The notes under the pieces were generated by a model. The model worked only from the letters and a program-made list of their open reading frames with translations. It was not told the origin of the DNA and made no database searches. Source: Pseudoalteromonas sp. T1lg23B (GTDB lineage: Bacteria; Pseudomonadota; Gammaproteobacteria; Enterobacterales; Alteromonadaceae). Taken from it: DNA of 64,000 nucleotides. The translations under genes were made by a program, and so were the position numbers. Location of the stretch: positions 304,904 through 368,903 of the forward strand of contig NZ_PQBZ01000042.1 in NCBI RefSeq assembly GCF_002964665.1, given 5' to 3'. Positions 37,001 to 46,000 of the stretch are shown piece after piece. Each line of letters opens with the position of its first letter. Within the stretch, counting starts at the first letter, position 1.

Positions 37001-38511
37001 CTAAAGTGGTTGGTTATAAAAAGCTCAATAACTTACTCAAACGCATCCAAAAACTGGGTCCAAATCACCACATCAGACAAGAATTAACGGTTAAAACATC
37101 TCATCAGGATGCACACCCAATTCATCTCAGTATTAACGCAATTTCCAAAGATAACCGTCAAATAGAACACTACGTCATCGTAATTTCAGACCTTACAGAG
37201 CAAAAGCAGGCTGAAAGCGAGCTACGTTACCTAGCAAACTTTGATGCGCTAACAAAACTGCCAAATCGTAATCTTATGCTACAGCACATCGAGTTTGCCT
37301 TACACAATGCACAATCGTCAGAGCGAAACTGCGCTTTACTATTCATTGATTTAGATAAGTTTAAACCTATTAACGATGCCTACGGACACCACACGGGGGA
37401 TCAACTGTTAATCAAGATCACCGAGCGGATCAGCGACATACTCCCAGGAAACTGTGTATTAGGTCGGCAAAGTGGTGATGAGTTTATTGTGTTAGTTAAA
37501 GATGTTCGTTCTCCACATAAACTGAGTGAACTTGCAACTAAGTTACTTGATTGCCTGCCCAACAAAATTGAGATCGGCGGCATTACGATGAGTATCTCCG
37601 CCAGTATCGGTGTAGCTATGTATCCTTTTGACGCGCAGACGCCAGAAATGTTGATCCGAAATGCAGACATTGCAATGATCCATGCAAAACAAGCGGGCAG
37701 AAACGGCTTTAAGTTTTTCACAACCCAAATGAACACGCAGTTTTCACGTAAACTAACCTTAGAAAATGCGTTAAAAACAGCCTATAGAGATGAGCAGATA
37801 TACAACCATTACCAACCTATCGTAAATATTATCAGTGGTCGAGTGGTGGGTGTTGAGCTATTAATGCGCTGGGAATATGAAGGTGAGAATGTTTCACCAA
37901 TTGATTTTATTCCAATCTCAGAAGAAGTTGGTTTAATTGAATTGATGACCGAGCAAGCGCTAAAAAGGGCATTGCGAGAACTACGCGAGTTTATTGAAAA
38001 TGACAGTGAGTTTTACTTGTCCTTAAATCTGTCGGCCGTGCATATTCTTAAATCTGATATTGCCCAGAACCTAGTTAATATTCTTAACTCCTTCAACTTA
38101 AATACCAGTGTGTTGCGACTAGAAATCACCGAAAGCTCACTCATGGAAGATACTGATAAGGCAAAACGTTCACTCATAGCACTTAAACGCGCTGGGTTCG
38201 TTTTACTGCTGGACGACTTTGGAACTGGTTATTCTTCATTAACCTACCTCAATCAGTTTCCAATTGATATTATCAAGATTGATCAGGGCTTTGTCAGAAA
38301 AATGGACAGCCTTAATAGCAATAAATCTATCATCCGCACCATTTACCTCCTCGCTGAAAGTTTACAAATGTCGTGTATTGCGGAAGGTGTAGAAAACACA
38401 GAACAGTTGGTATTCCTCAAAGAGTTGGGTTGCCACTATATGCAAGGTTACTACTTTTCAAAACCGGTCAGCGCTGAAGATTTAGCTAAGATTATAGAAC
38501 AAGCATTGTAA
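34009..38511 (+). CDS. Beta-propeller sensor with PAS, GGDEF and EAL domains (c-di-GMP turnover)
   Basis: 1500 residues. After a signal peptide (ILLLCFTAMLQSKASA) come two-component-regulator-propeller repeats (about residues 30-620: GLSQASISGIVQDKHGYVWIG and similar) and a Y_Y_Y domain (about 690-775). One membrane helix (about 785-800) places these in the periplasm. The cytoplasm holds a PAS domain with YFELIHPDD (about 815-940), a second PAS (about 950-1065), GGDEF (about 1075-1240) and EAL (about 1260-1500). The cyclase motif reads SGDEF, a variant reported in some active enzymes. EAL reads ELL, with NLS, EITES, DDFGTGYS, Lys in IKID and EGVE intact, so phosphodiesterase activity is likely. 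It should couple a periplasmic ligand to c-di-GMP. Confidence 0.92.
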   Translation: MYRCFALILLLCFTAMLQSKASAQNVGNTINRLSTEEGLSQASISGIVQDKHGYVWIGTQLGLNRYDGNNITLVKSQFNLATKHISYITLVDPDLLLVSTAFSGAYLVNINTLEVEQVYSGRLVTNSNAFSEITAAFKIGNMLYAGIDNFLYKIDLNSKRSTLVTSFEKHSYIRALLRLDKVLLIGTNQGFFSYNFESLQLIEQQFLPEQQRNSLNSNVKLLKIDPAIGLLVGTVQGLFSIPINNKTLQLESAYTLVPELNIWDHVITPYGELIATERGVYTIDRKRQTASKLLSLKESQFALAQSNVIDLMFDTYGNIWMATLNQGAYYWPLTSLRFKTLKAENKAFINHNIWSIYEQNENQIWVGTDNGLLMFKGLHDTNPKHYYKNTDPKAAYATNAIYKTIALNHIDNNVLFVETLSGLRMLNKSDDTVHLPPVETPQKNPFLSLNWGASVVSKNEIAFISSEGFFVYDALNKSVRSLVDLTQQLDVDSAYKFLPPLPSRQGEYVLSTERYLVSYNERTGKLTTIYEFNKQDAERFSVIDHWVYTEDGTLWLASSVDGLIALDEQSLALKYTLKITDGSEPQSAYQLIPDNFGYLWISSQSGLYRLNISNRQLQKFDASHGLPNSEFNAGASTTLESGVLAFGTINGVVWFSPTDFLENNTSRTELAITDISLMSRSIDFYPTFLEAQPLVLNHDDLGLKVMFSNFDFSNQLIYHYRANLTGPTSIEFSNLNSNYLFFNHLKPGEYTLLIEQLALGNQQVNDAITLSFKVEHSLFNSPLAWAVYILSVMSMVLIWLKQNNKKQRTIKAALSEMTISKQQTEMALNTTRSGIWQVNLAAKTVKQRRNFDCLPISSDTEVATLNDYFELIHPDDQEHVQRVWKQFISSPTDKQLSLTYRVKGINEPWLWYHDIGQVQSFDEKGKVKDIMGIYTNITEQKATDLRATILGEAFSQVSDWILILDADLHPLSVNASFCHAFELDENYAVKELSFKKFTKVVGYKKLNNLLKRIQKLGPNHHIRQELTVKTSHQDAHPIHLSINAISKDNRQIEHYVIVISDLTEQKQAESELRYLANFDALTKLPNRNLMLQHIEFALHNAQSSERNCALLFIDLDKFKPINDAYGHHTGDQLLIKITERISDILPGNCVLGRQSGDEFIVLVKDVRSPHKLSELATKLLDCLPNKIEIGGITMSISASIGVAMYPFDAQTPEMLIRNADIAMIHAKQAGRNGFKFFTTQMNTQFSRKLTLENALKTAYRDEQIYNHYQPIVNIISGRVVGVELLMRWEYEGENVSPIDFIPISEEVGLIELMTEQALKRALRELREFIENDSEFYLSLNLSAVHILKSDIAQNLVNILNSFNLNTSVLRLEITESSLMEDTDKAKRSLIALKRAGFVLLLDDFGTGYSSLTYLNQFPIDIIKIDQGFVRKMDSLNSNKSIIRTIYLLAESLQMSCIAEGVENTEQLVFLKELGCHYMQGYYFSKPVSAEDLAKIIEQAL

Positions 38512-38545
38512 CGTTTCAGTTATCGTATTGAGTGGACAAAGGCGG

Positions 38546-41314
38546 CTATTTCGCATGTGATAGCGCCTCAGCCAATGCTTTATACAGCACACCTTTTTCA
38601 ATTGGCTTTGCAACAAAATTATTCATGCCTACTTGTAAACACTTGAGGCGATCCTCTTTGTAAGCATTAGCAGTAATCGCTATGATATAGGGTTTACCGT
38701 ATACATTGGGTTCTTTTCTAATATGCTTGGTACATTCATATCCATCCATGTTTGGCATCTGACAGTCCATTAGTACAATATCAACACTGTGCTCTTTTAA
38801 AAATGCTAGCGCTTCAACGCCATCCATTGTTTTGTGTAAAATACATCGCGTATCTTGTAGCGCCTTTGCCACCACTATTTGATTAACCAAGTTATCTTCG
38901 ACTATCAATACTGATGTGTTACTTAAGTCGGGAGTACTGGTTGACAAGTCCGCCTGTGTTGATAATTCCGCGACTGGGGCTGGTATCTTCAAGGTGAAAC
39001 AACTACCCTCTCCTTTTACACTCTCGACCGCTAACTCACCTGCCATCAGTTCGGACAAACGCTTTGAAATGGTCAGTCCAAGTCCTGTACCGCCATATCG
39101 ACGTGTGGTCGAAACATCTAATTGAGTAAACTCATTGAATAATAGCTTTTGCTGGTTACGTGATATGCCAATACCTGTATCTTTCACTCTGACTATCAAC
39201 TGGTTATCTTCATAGTCGACCAATAATGATACAACGCCTTGTTCTGTAAATTTTCCTGCGTTATTGAGTAAGTTATTAACGATTTGATTGACCCTTAGCG
39301 AGTCAATTAATAAACATGGCGGTAATTTAGACGATAACTGATACTCAAACGTAACCTGTTTTTTCAAGCCTACTTGTTCAAAGAGCATTGCTATGGTGTC
39401 AAATAGCTTGAATACATCTGTTGCATGTAAGTCAAGGGCTAATGCCCCAGCCTCAATTTTTGAGTAATCTAAAATGTCATTTAGGATCAGTAGTAAGTTC
39501 TGCGCTGACGTATGCACAATCTCCAGCTGTTTGAGCGTCTCTTCATCGCCTTTTTTCTGCTCAACGAGTAGGCCTGTTAGACCTATAATGCCATTCATGG
39601 GCGTACGTATCTCGTGACTCATATTAGCTAAAAAGCGGCTTTTCGCTTTATTTGCATTATTGGCCGCAGCAACAGCAGCGAGGAGTTCTTCTGTTTTTTC
39701 ATTAACTTGTTGTTCTAATTCACGATTAAAGTTAGTCAGTTTCTTGTTAAGCTCTTCATTCTCACTGTTGGCTAGCTGTAACTTTGAGAAGTTCATAGTC
39801 AGTTTAAATGCGAGTTGATTAAAGTGTTGTTGCAACGTGATAACTTCCAAGCAACTGGCTTGCTCACCGGCAGAGTTCCGTAATATTGAGCTAGGCTCAA
39901 AGTGATTAATGTCTTCGCTCAATGCCGCAATAGGCTTCACCAGATAACGAGATAGCTGGCTTACAAATATGCTACTGAGGACAATAATTACCAAAGCTAG
40001 TAGCAACGATTTTCCCCATGCCGATGCAGCAGCAATACGCACATGATGTCCTTCCAGCAGGGTCACCACAGTCCAATTTAATCCTTCGATTTTACTCACA
40101 TAGCGATACAAAACTTTCCCTTGAGGATTTGTATAAGTGGCATTGCCATCATCTTGCCATGCGTCCAAAACCTCACTGGGCAAACTATCTAACGCCTGAT
40201 ATGACGAAGGCAGCGAGCTGTAGACAATTTGATTAGTATTATCAAGGATTATCAATTCACCACTATTCACTAAGATGTTGGGACGGAATCGGGAAAATGA
40301 TTCAAATATCAAGGAAGCTTCAACAATGCCATTGAACTGACCATCATTGAATATAGGTGCTGAAATTGCGATGATTAGGTCTCGTCCAAACCCCCGCCCT
40401 TCTAACATAGGGGAGATATATCCATTTGGATAAAATGGTGCTTGTACAAAATAATCTCTATCTACCACAGACAGCGCTTCTTCCATCCGATTGTTTTTAA
40501 AGACATTGGGATAAAAAGCGTCAATCATGCCTTTGGCATCAGTTGAAATCGCGGTACGTAAATCTGGTTGTAACTCAACCAAAGTTCTAAGTGCTACACG
40601 CTCATCCAAGCCCAGCTCTATATTTTTAGCAACACCTACGACAGCGCGTCGATACCCTTGTAGATAATCATTAAGCTGAACGCTAATATTTTTTGCAGCG
40701 CCTTGCAGTTGCTCTTTGACTTCATACTCAATGCGGGTATAGCTATTATTGGTCAACACAATAGAGGTGATTAGAACCACTAACACAATCAAAAGGCTAA
40801 TGGTGTAATTAAGGATGGCATTCAACGGCTGTGCACGCCATAAGTGACGTATAAAGAAAAAACCGAGTAAATCAACAATTGCTAGGTATAGCGCTGCATT
40901 AATAAAGTACTTCGCCAACGCTGTGACGATTACAAGATTAGGTAAGCTTAAAAGATAGTAGCCGAAGATCAGTAATATGGGTAACCCGATCACCAACCAA
41001 AATCCCAATCCCCTCATGAAAAAAGGCTTACCCTTTTTCACACATAAGATTTGTAGCCAAATTATTTCAAGCACAAATACCACCGAGGGCCAACTATGGC
41101 CCCAGCGATAAAATATAAACCCAGCGCCGATCGCTGCGCAAAGAAGCGCGTAGCGCCAACCAAACAGCACTAAAGTTAACAAGACAAAAAGCTGGCCGAA
41201 CAGGAATTCAGATGAATCTAAAAAGAAAAAAGGTAATAGATTAGCCAAGCCACCAGCTATGCCCAAAAGAACGGTCATTATCAATGGCATGTATTTATGA
41301 AGATAATTAGGCAC
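38546..41314 (-). CDS. Hybrid sensor histidine kinase with multi-helix membrane input and Cache domain
   Basis: 922 residues. The first 190 contain six to seven membrane helices resembling a MASE-type input domain. A periplasmic Cache-like domain (about 195-425: LQPDLRTAISTDAKGMIDAF, VVDRDYFVQAPFY) follows, then a helix (about 435-455), a HAMP-like linker and a coiled coil. The kinase core has the H box MSHEIRTPMNGIIG (phospho-His), N box RVNQIVNNLLNNAGKF and G boxes GIGIS/GGTGLGL. The C-terminal receiver carries phospho-Asp in IVLMDCQMPNMDG and Lys in FVAKPIEK. No HPt is attached, so a separate phosphotransfer protein is needed. It is convergent with the GGDEF-EAL gene. Confidence 0.92.
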   Translation of the reverse strand: MPNYLHKYMPLIMTVLLGIAGGLANLLPFFFLDSSEFLFGQLFVLLTLVLFGWRYALLCAAIGAGFIFYRWGHSWPSVVFVLEIIWLQILCVKKGKPFFMRGLGFWLVIGLPILLIFGYYLLSLPNLVIVTALAKYFINAALYLAIVDLLGFFFIRHLWRAQPLNAILNYTISLLIVLVVLITSIVLTNNSYTRIEYEVKEQLQGAAKNISVQLNDYLQGYRRAVVGVAKNIELGLDERVALRTLVELQPDLRTAISTDAKGMIDAFYPNVFKNNRMEEALSVVDRDYFVQAPFYPNGYISPMLEGRGFGRDLIIAISAPIFNDGQFNGIVEASLIFESFSRFRPNILVNSGELIILDNTNQIVYSSLPSSYQALDSLPSEVLDAWQDDGNATYTNPQGKVLYRYVSKIEGLNWTVVTLLEGHHVRIAAASAWGKSLLLALVIIVLSSIFVSQLSRYLVKPIAALSEDINHFEPSSILRNSAGEQASCLEVITLQQHFNQLAFKLTMNFSKLQLANSENEELNKKLTNFNRELEQQVNEKTEELLAAVAAANNANKAKSRFLANMSHEIRTPMNGIIGLTGLLVEQKKGDEETLKQLEIVHTSAQNLLLILNDILDYSKIEAGALALDLHATDVFKLFDTIAMLFEQVGLKKQVTFEYQLSSKLPPCLLIDSLRVNQIVNNLLNNAGKFTEQGVVSLLVDYEDNQLIVRVKDTGIGISRNQQKLLFNEFTQLDVSTTRRYGGTGLGLTISKRLSELMAGELAVESVKGEGSCFTLKIPAPVAELSTQADLSTSTPDLSNTSVLIVEDNLVNQIVVAKALQDTRCILHKTMDGVEALAFLKEHSVDIVLMDCQMPNMDGYECTKHIRKEPNVYGKPYIIAITANAYKEDRLKCLQVGMNNFVAKPIEKGVLYKALAEALSHAK

Positions 41315-41458
41315 AGAAGATTCCCAGAACGACTACCCTATTAAAGGTAAAAGAAAACCCACCGTTTGCCAACCTATTACGAAGCTTTTACTACTTTATT
41401 TATTGTCTTAGAGCGCCTTTGAATAGAACTTTTTATCGCGCACTGAAGCTGGGGTTTC

Positions 41459-42349
41459 CTAATGCTCTGAGCATTGATGACTTTCTATTTGCAAAACACA
41501 TTGTTCAACACTAAATCGGCTTCTGAGTAACTTTTCCACCGTTACTCTACACAAAGCATCATGTTGCTCTATCGTGCAATGGTGCTTAAGTACAATGTGA
41601 GCACCGACTGCTAGCTGTCCCTCTAGTTCACTCACCGTGATATTGTGTACGCTCTCGACATGTTCAGCCCCTGATATCGCTTTTTCCAACTCTGATATTT
41701 TAGGTAGTTTCTGCTGTGCAAAGAATAACCCTTGCACACAGCTTCGTATCACCTTTACACCCGTTACCAATACGAAGATTGAGATCAGTAAGCTGGAAAT
41801 AATATCAATAAGCTCCCATCCAGTTATATAAATAAGAACTCCGGCAATGAAGGTTGATACGGTCGAGAGTAAATCAAAAAATGAATGCAAAAACACCGCA
41901 TAGACATTAATACTGTCTTTTCTACCTTTATACAAAATCCATGTTGATAACCCATGAAAAAGGAAGCCTATTGCCGCAATCACGGACATTAGGTACGAAT
42001 TCACTTCTAATTGATGGCCTTCCGTATGATGAAAAAAGCGCTCTGACCCTTCAATTATTATCAATACCGAGATGGCTAGATAAAGTAAGCCATTGATAAG
42101 TCCACCGATATATTCCGCTTTTTTATAACCATCGTTAAACGTCTTAGCCAAATACACAGCTATACTGGACGCGATGACTGCGATAAACAATGAACTATTG
42201 TGTACAAAAAGATGGCCAGCATCGGCTAGCACCGCCAAAGAGTTGGCGTAGTATGCACCAAACAGCTGAATAACCATGAATGAGCAAGTGATTGCTAATG
42301 CTAAAAGCAACCGTCTACGTGAAGCTTGGTGAGTTGTGATGTCTGTCAT
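41459..42349 (-). CDS. Cation diffusion facilitator family transporter (CzcD/ZitB-like)
   Basis: 296 residues with six membrane helices. The metal-site motifs are NSLAVLADAGHLFVH (TM2, with Asp and His spaced HxxxD-type) and HSFFDLLSTVS (TM5). The cytoplasmic C-terminal domain (about residues 205-296) has the ferredoxin-like fold (VHNITVSELEGQLAVGAHIVL). CDF proteins exchange Zn2+ or other divalent ions for H+ out of the cytosol. The His-rich C-terminal end (ESHQCSEH) could also bind metal. No link to the nearby signalling genes is evident. Confidence 0.92.
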   Translation of the reverse strand: MTDITTHQASRRRLLLALAITCSFMVIQLFGAYYANSLAVLADAGHLFVHNSSLFIAVIASSIAVYLAKTFNDGYKKAEYIGGLINGLLYLAISVLIIIEGSERFFHHTEGHQLEVNSYLMSVIAAIGFLFHGLSTWILYKGRKDSINVYAVFLHSFFDLLSTVSTFIAGVLIYITGWELIDIISSLLISIFVLVTGVKVIRSCVQGLFFAQQKLPKISELEKAISGAEHVESVHNITVSELEGQLAVGAHIVLKHHCTIEQHDALCRVTVEKLLRSRFSVEQCVLQIESHQCSEH

Positions 42350-42497
42350 CTACAGGAGGAAAACCTTAAAATTGAAATGCACCGAGTTCGGTAATGATAT
42401 AAAGTCACAATTGTAGCGACTTTTGCACCTAAACGCACCAAAAACCTCAAAGGGAAAGGCTTTTTGATTATTTTAGGTTAATACTTAGACATAACTG

Positions 42498-42998
42498 CTA
42501 GTGACAAAACTCCCACATCACTTTATCTGCAACTTCGCGTAATACTTTGATGTCATCTTCATCAAAAGTACGAGGCTCAATGTCAATCAAACACAAGGTT
42601 CCCAGTGCACTACCATTTTTATGTATCAGCGGCGCACCTGCATAAAAGCGTATATAAGGCGGTCCTATTACCAAAGGATTATCCTTAAAGCGTTCGTCCT
42701 TAAGCGTGTTAGGTACAACAAAGACTTCGGTTCCTAATATTGCATGACCACAGAACGATATCTCTCTAGATGTTTCACATGCGTCTAAGCCAATTTTTGA
42801 CTTAAACCACTGCCTATCACTATCAACCAGACTAATTAAAGCGACTGGCACACAAAACACATGCGCGACAAATTCAGTTAAACGGTCTAATTGCGGATCA
42901 GGTTCTGAATCCAGTATTCCTAGCTCATTTAAAGTCTGGATTCTAAGTGGCTCATTTGTTGGTTTTTGTGGTTTTTTCATAACAATGTGAGATAGCAA
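42498..42998 (-). CDS. GAF-domain protein
   Basis: 166 residues forming one GAF domain (about residues 35-165). The family pattern is seen in ISLVDSDRQWFKSKIGL, SFCGHAIL, FYAGAPLIHKNGSALGTLCLID and a final WEFCH. It binds a small ligand or oxidant; His and Cys near FCGHAI are conserved in this family. The start is either a TTG at 42998 with AAGG upstream or an ATG at 42980 (MKKPQKP). It is divergent from the large kinase gene, with 53 bases between, suggesting shared regulation. Confidence 0.85.
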   Translation of the reverse strand: MLSHIVMKKPQKPTNEPLRIQTLNELGILDSEPDPQLDRLTEFVAHVFCVPVALISLVDSDRQWFKSKIGLDACETSREISFCGHAILGTEVFVVPNTLKDERFKDNPLVIGPPYIRFYAGAPLIHKNGSALGTLCLIDIEPRTFDEDDIKVLREVADKVMWEFCH

Positions 42999-43051
42999 TT
43001 TATAAACCTTGTTCTATAGTAGTTTATTAAACTGACAACGTTCTACTTGAT

Positions 43052-46000
43052 ATGCGAAAAAAAATAAAAAAGTCGCTTTGCTTCATCGTTTTATTGGGCT
43101 GCTTTTTAATACTTGACTATGTTCTACGTCTTTATGATGAAGTTAAACTCAATCATGTTGCATACACACAGGTTACTTTAAACAGCGAACAACAGTTATT
43201 GATAGGTCAACTGGTCTTCTCTTTGCAACGCGAGCGGGGAACCAGCACAATCTTCTATTCGCAAAAGAACATCAACCAGTTTGAAATACTCTCAAAATAT
43301 AAAAAAGAGACCGATCAACGCTTAGCACAAGCTATCAGTTATTTTACCGAGCAGAAAATAACGACTCATCTACAAGGCCCAATTACTGCACTAAACAACA
43401 TACCCACTACGCTCACGCAGCTCAGAACAAAAGTCAGTAATAAAGAAGTAACCAAACGCGAATTATTCCAACACTACACCAAGCTCATTGACTCGCTGCT
43501 CAACACTCAGCTTACCATTTTGCACAGTGATACCGGAACAACCAAAGATACCGCGAAGAACGACTTTTCTGATTATTTAAACTTACTCTATGCCATCGAG
43601 TATGCAGGAAAACTCAGAGCTAACGTGGGGGAGTATTTACAGTCTCCACCACACAGCCATTCAGCCCATATCGCAAATATTTTGTACTTATATGCCAATC
43701 ACGACCACCTGCTAAAAACCACCTCAACGAGTGAGAAGCTGCAAAACACCATTGTCGATATTTTGCACTCTCCAGAAAAGAGCAGAATTGACGGGGTCAT
43801 TAACAGCGTTCAAACATCAGGCAGTGCAAAAATAGAGACGACCGATTGGTGGCTCGTCAGTACAGATTATATCAATCAGTTGGTTGAATTATCTGCTGTT
43901 ATTGTAGAGCAACATCAGCATCTTAGTGGCCAAAAACAAGCGAGTGCGAAGCAGCATCTAAACATGCTAATTCTTACAATGACGGCCATAGCGCTTCTGA
44001 TTACCGTATTTTTATATCACGCTTGGGAAATAATGAAGACCCATAAAATCGGTCAAAATCTATCTTTAAACTATTGGCAATTAGCGCTTGTTTTTATGAC
44101 CTTCATACTTGTTATGCTGGTAACTCATCGTTTCAGCCAGCGCATTTTAAACGCTGACTTGAATACTCAATTAGCAGGTGAACTTAGAGGCAATGCTATT
44201 CACACATTGCAAAGCGCGAAAGAAGTGTGGTACAGACCTATCAAAACACAGTTAACCGATGCACAAGCTTACTTGTCTAGCGTATCCGACAGTGAATTAA
44301 AAAGTGATGCTGCACTTAAAGCCTACCTGAGCACACACAACCTAGCCATATACGATATCAGTGAGCAAAGCTGGCTTATCAACGGCAATGACAGACTGGA
44401 TATGGCGATAGAACAAATAAGCCCCAAGTTTGAGCTCGCTAAATATGGCAAGATTGTCTCTACGACTGTCTTTCTTAACGATACACTTAGTGCTCATTTT
44501 ACGACTGTAGCCGTGAACCAAAACGGTATACGCCCCTACTTAATATGGTATTCCGAAAGTAATTTTAGTGCGCTTAAAGCGCTGTTAAAGTCGCCGTTCT
44601 TATCATCCGATTCCACCTCATTTTATTTCGACAAGCGCCATATCATTACTAGCTTTCACGAATATACAAACCACTGGTTTGAAGAAGCTTTCTCTAACAC
44701 CAGCACTTCACTAACACAGCTAGGCGCGCTCATGCCGCAACCCTATAATAATTTTCAAGGAAAAAGCGTGCTAGGAATACTCGCATGGGACAATGAGCTA
44801 AGTATCGGCATAGGATCAGAGCGAGAAGTCGCAGCAATTGGTTCGCTCATAGATAACGTGAAGAATGAGTTTACTATCCAGCTTATTGTATTCTTACTGC
44901 TGAGCAGTGGTGCGCTATTTATTGCTTTTCGAGTACAAAATAGAGCGATCGAGCAACTTAGTCAGTCCGAGCAACAACTAGAAAAAGACAAAATCCAGCT
45001 CAATATCGCCCAGCAAATAGCCAATATGGGCTCTTGGGAATGGCAATTTGGTGACACAGATGTGTTGATCTCAAATGAACTGGCAAATATGCTCAATTTA
45101 TCTCCAGAGATACACAAGTATTCTTTGCGAAGCTTGCTGCGCTACTTAACCGCACAAAGTCGTAGAGCGCTATTTGTAGAGCTTAAAAAACACACCGCAC
45201 TCAAACCAATAAAACTACAGTTGGCGACCCAGAATCTCAGCGATATTACACACGTTGGGTTTGCAGCTAGTTGGCAAGTCGCTCACTACCCGCAAGTTAA
45301 CGGGGACAAATTCTCTACTAAAAACCTCGTCGGTATCATTAAAAATGTCTCTCGTATCGTTAAAGAGCAAACGCATCAGCACCAACAACAGTTGGCTCTC
45401 AGAGCAGCCAGAGAAGCCGCTCTGGCGAAGATGGAAGAGGCTGAATTACAACGCACGGCCCTAGAATCAGCATTGCTTGAAAACAAGGAAACTGAAAAGC
45501 TGTTACAAGAAACACTCGATAGTATTCCAGCGTTTATTTTGCTGCTAGATTCACAGGCGAAGATTAAACTCGTTAATCAATATTGGTTTAAAACCCAACA
45601 CGCAAACCAGTTTAGTGGAGGCCTATTTCTGAATACCTTTTTCAGCGTTGGTGACAATTGCCTAGACGCCATAAATTCGCTACCTCTGGTTAAAAAACGC
45701 CCACTACTTGATGCACTCAATGCGGCTAAGTATCAGGATGAATATGTAGCCGAACTAGAATGTGAATACAACGTAGACGGTAGCCCCCTTTGGTATGAAG
45801 TAATCATAACGACCCTAGAAACCGATAACGACAAAGCAATTTTGCTATATCAACACGAAATTACCCAGCGCAAGCAAAACTCTACTCTATTAGAAGAAGC
45901 CAAGGCCAAAGCAGAACTAGCGAACGATGCCAAATCACGTTTTCTAGCGACAATGAGCCATGAAATCCGCACACCAATGAATGGTGTAGTCGGTATGTTG

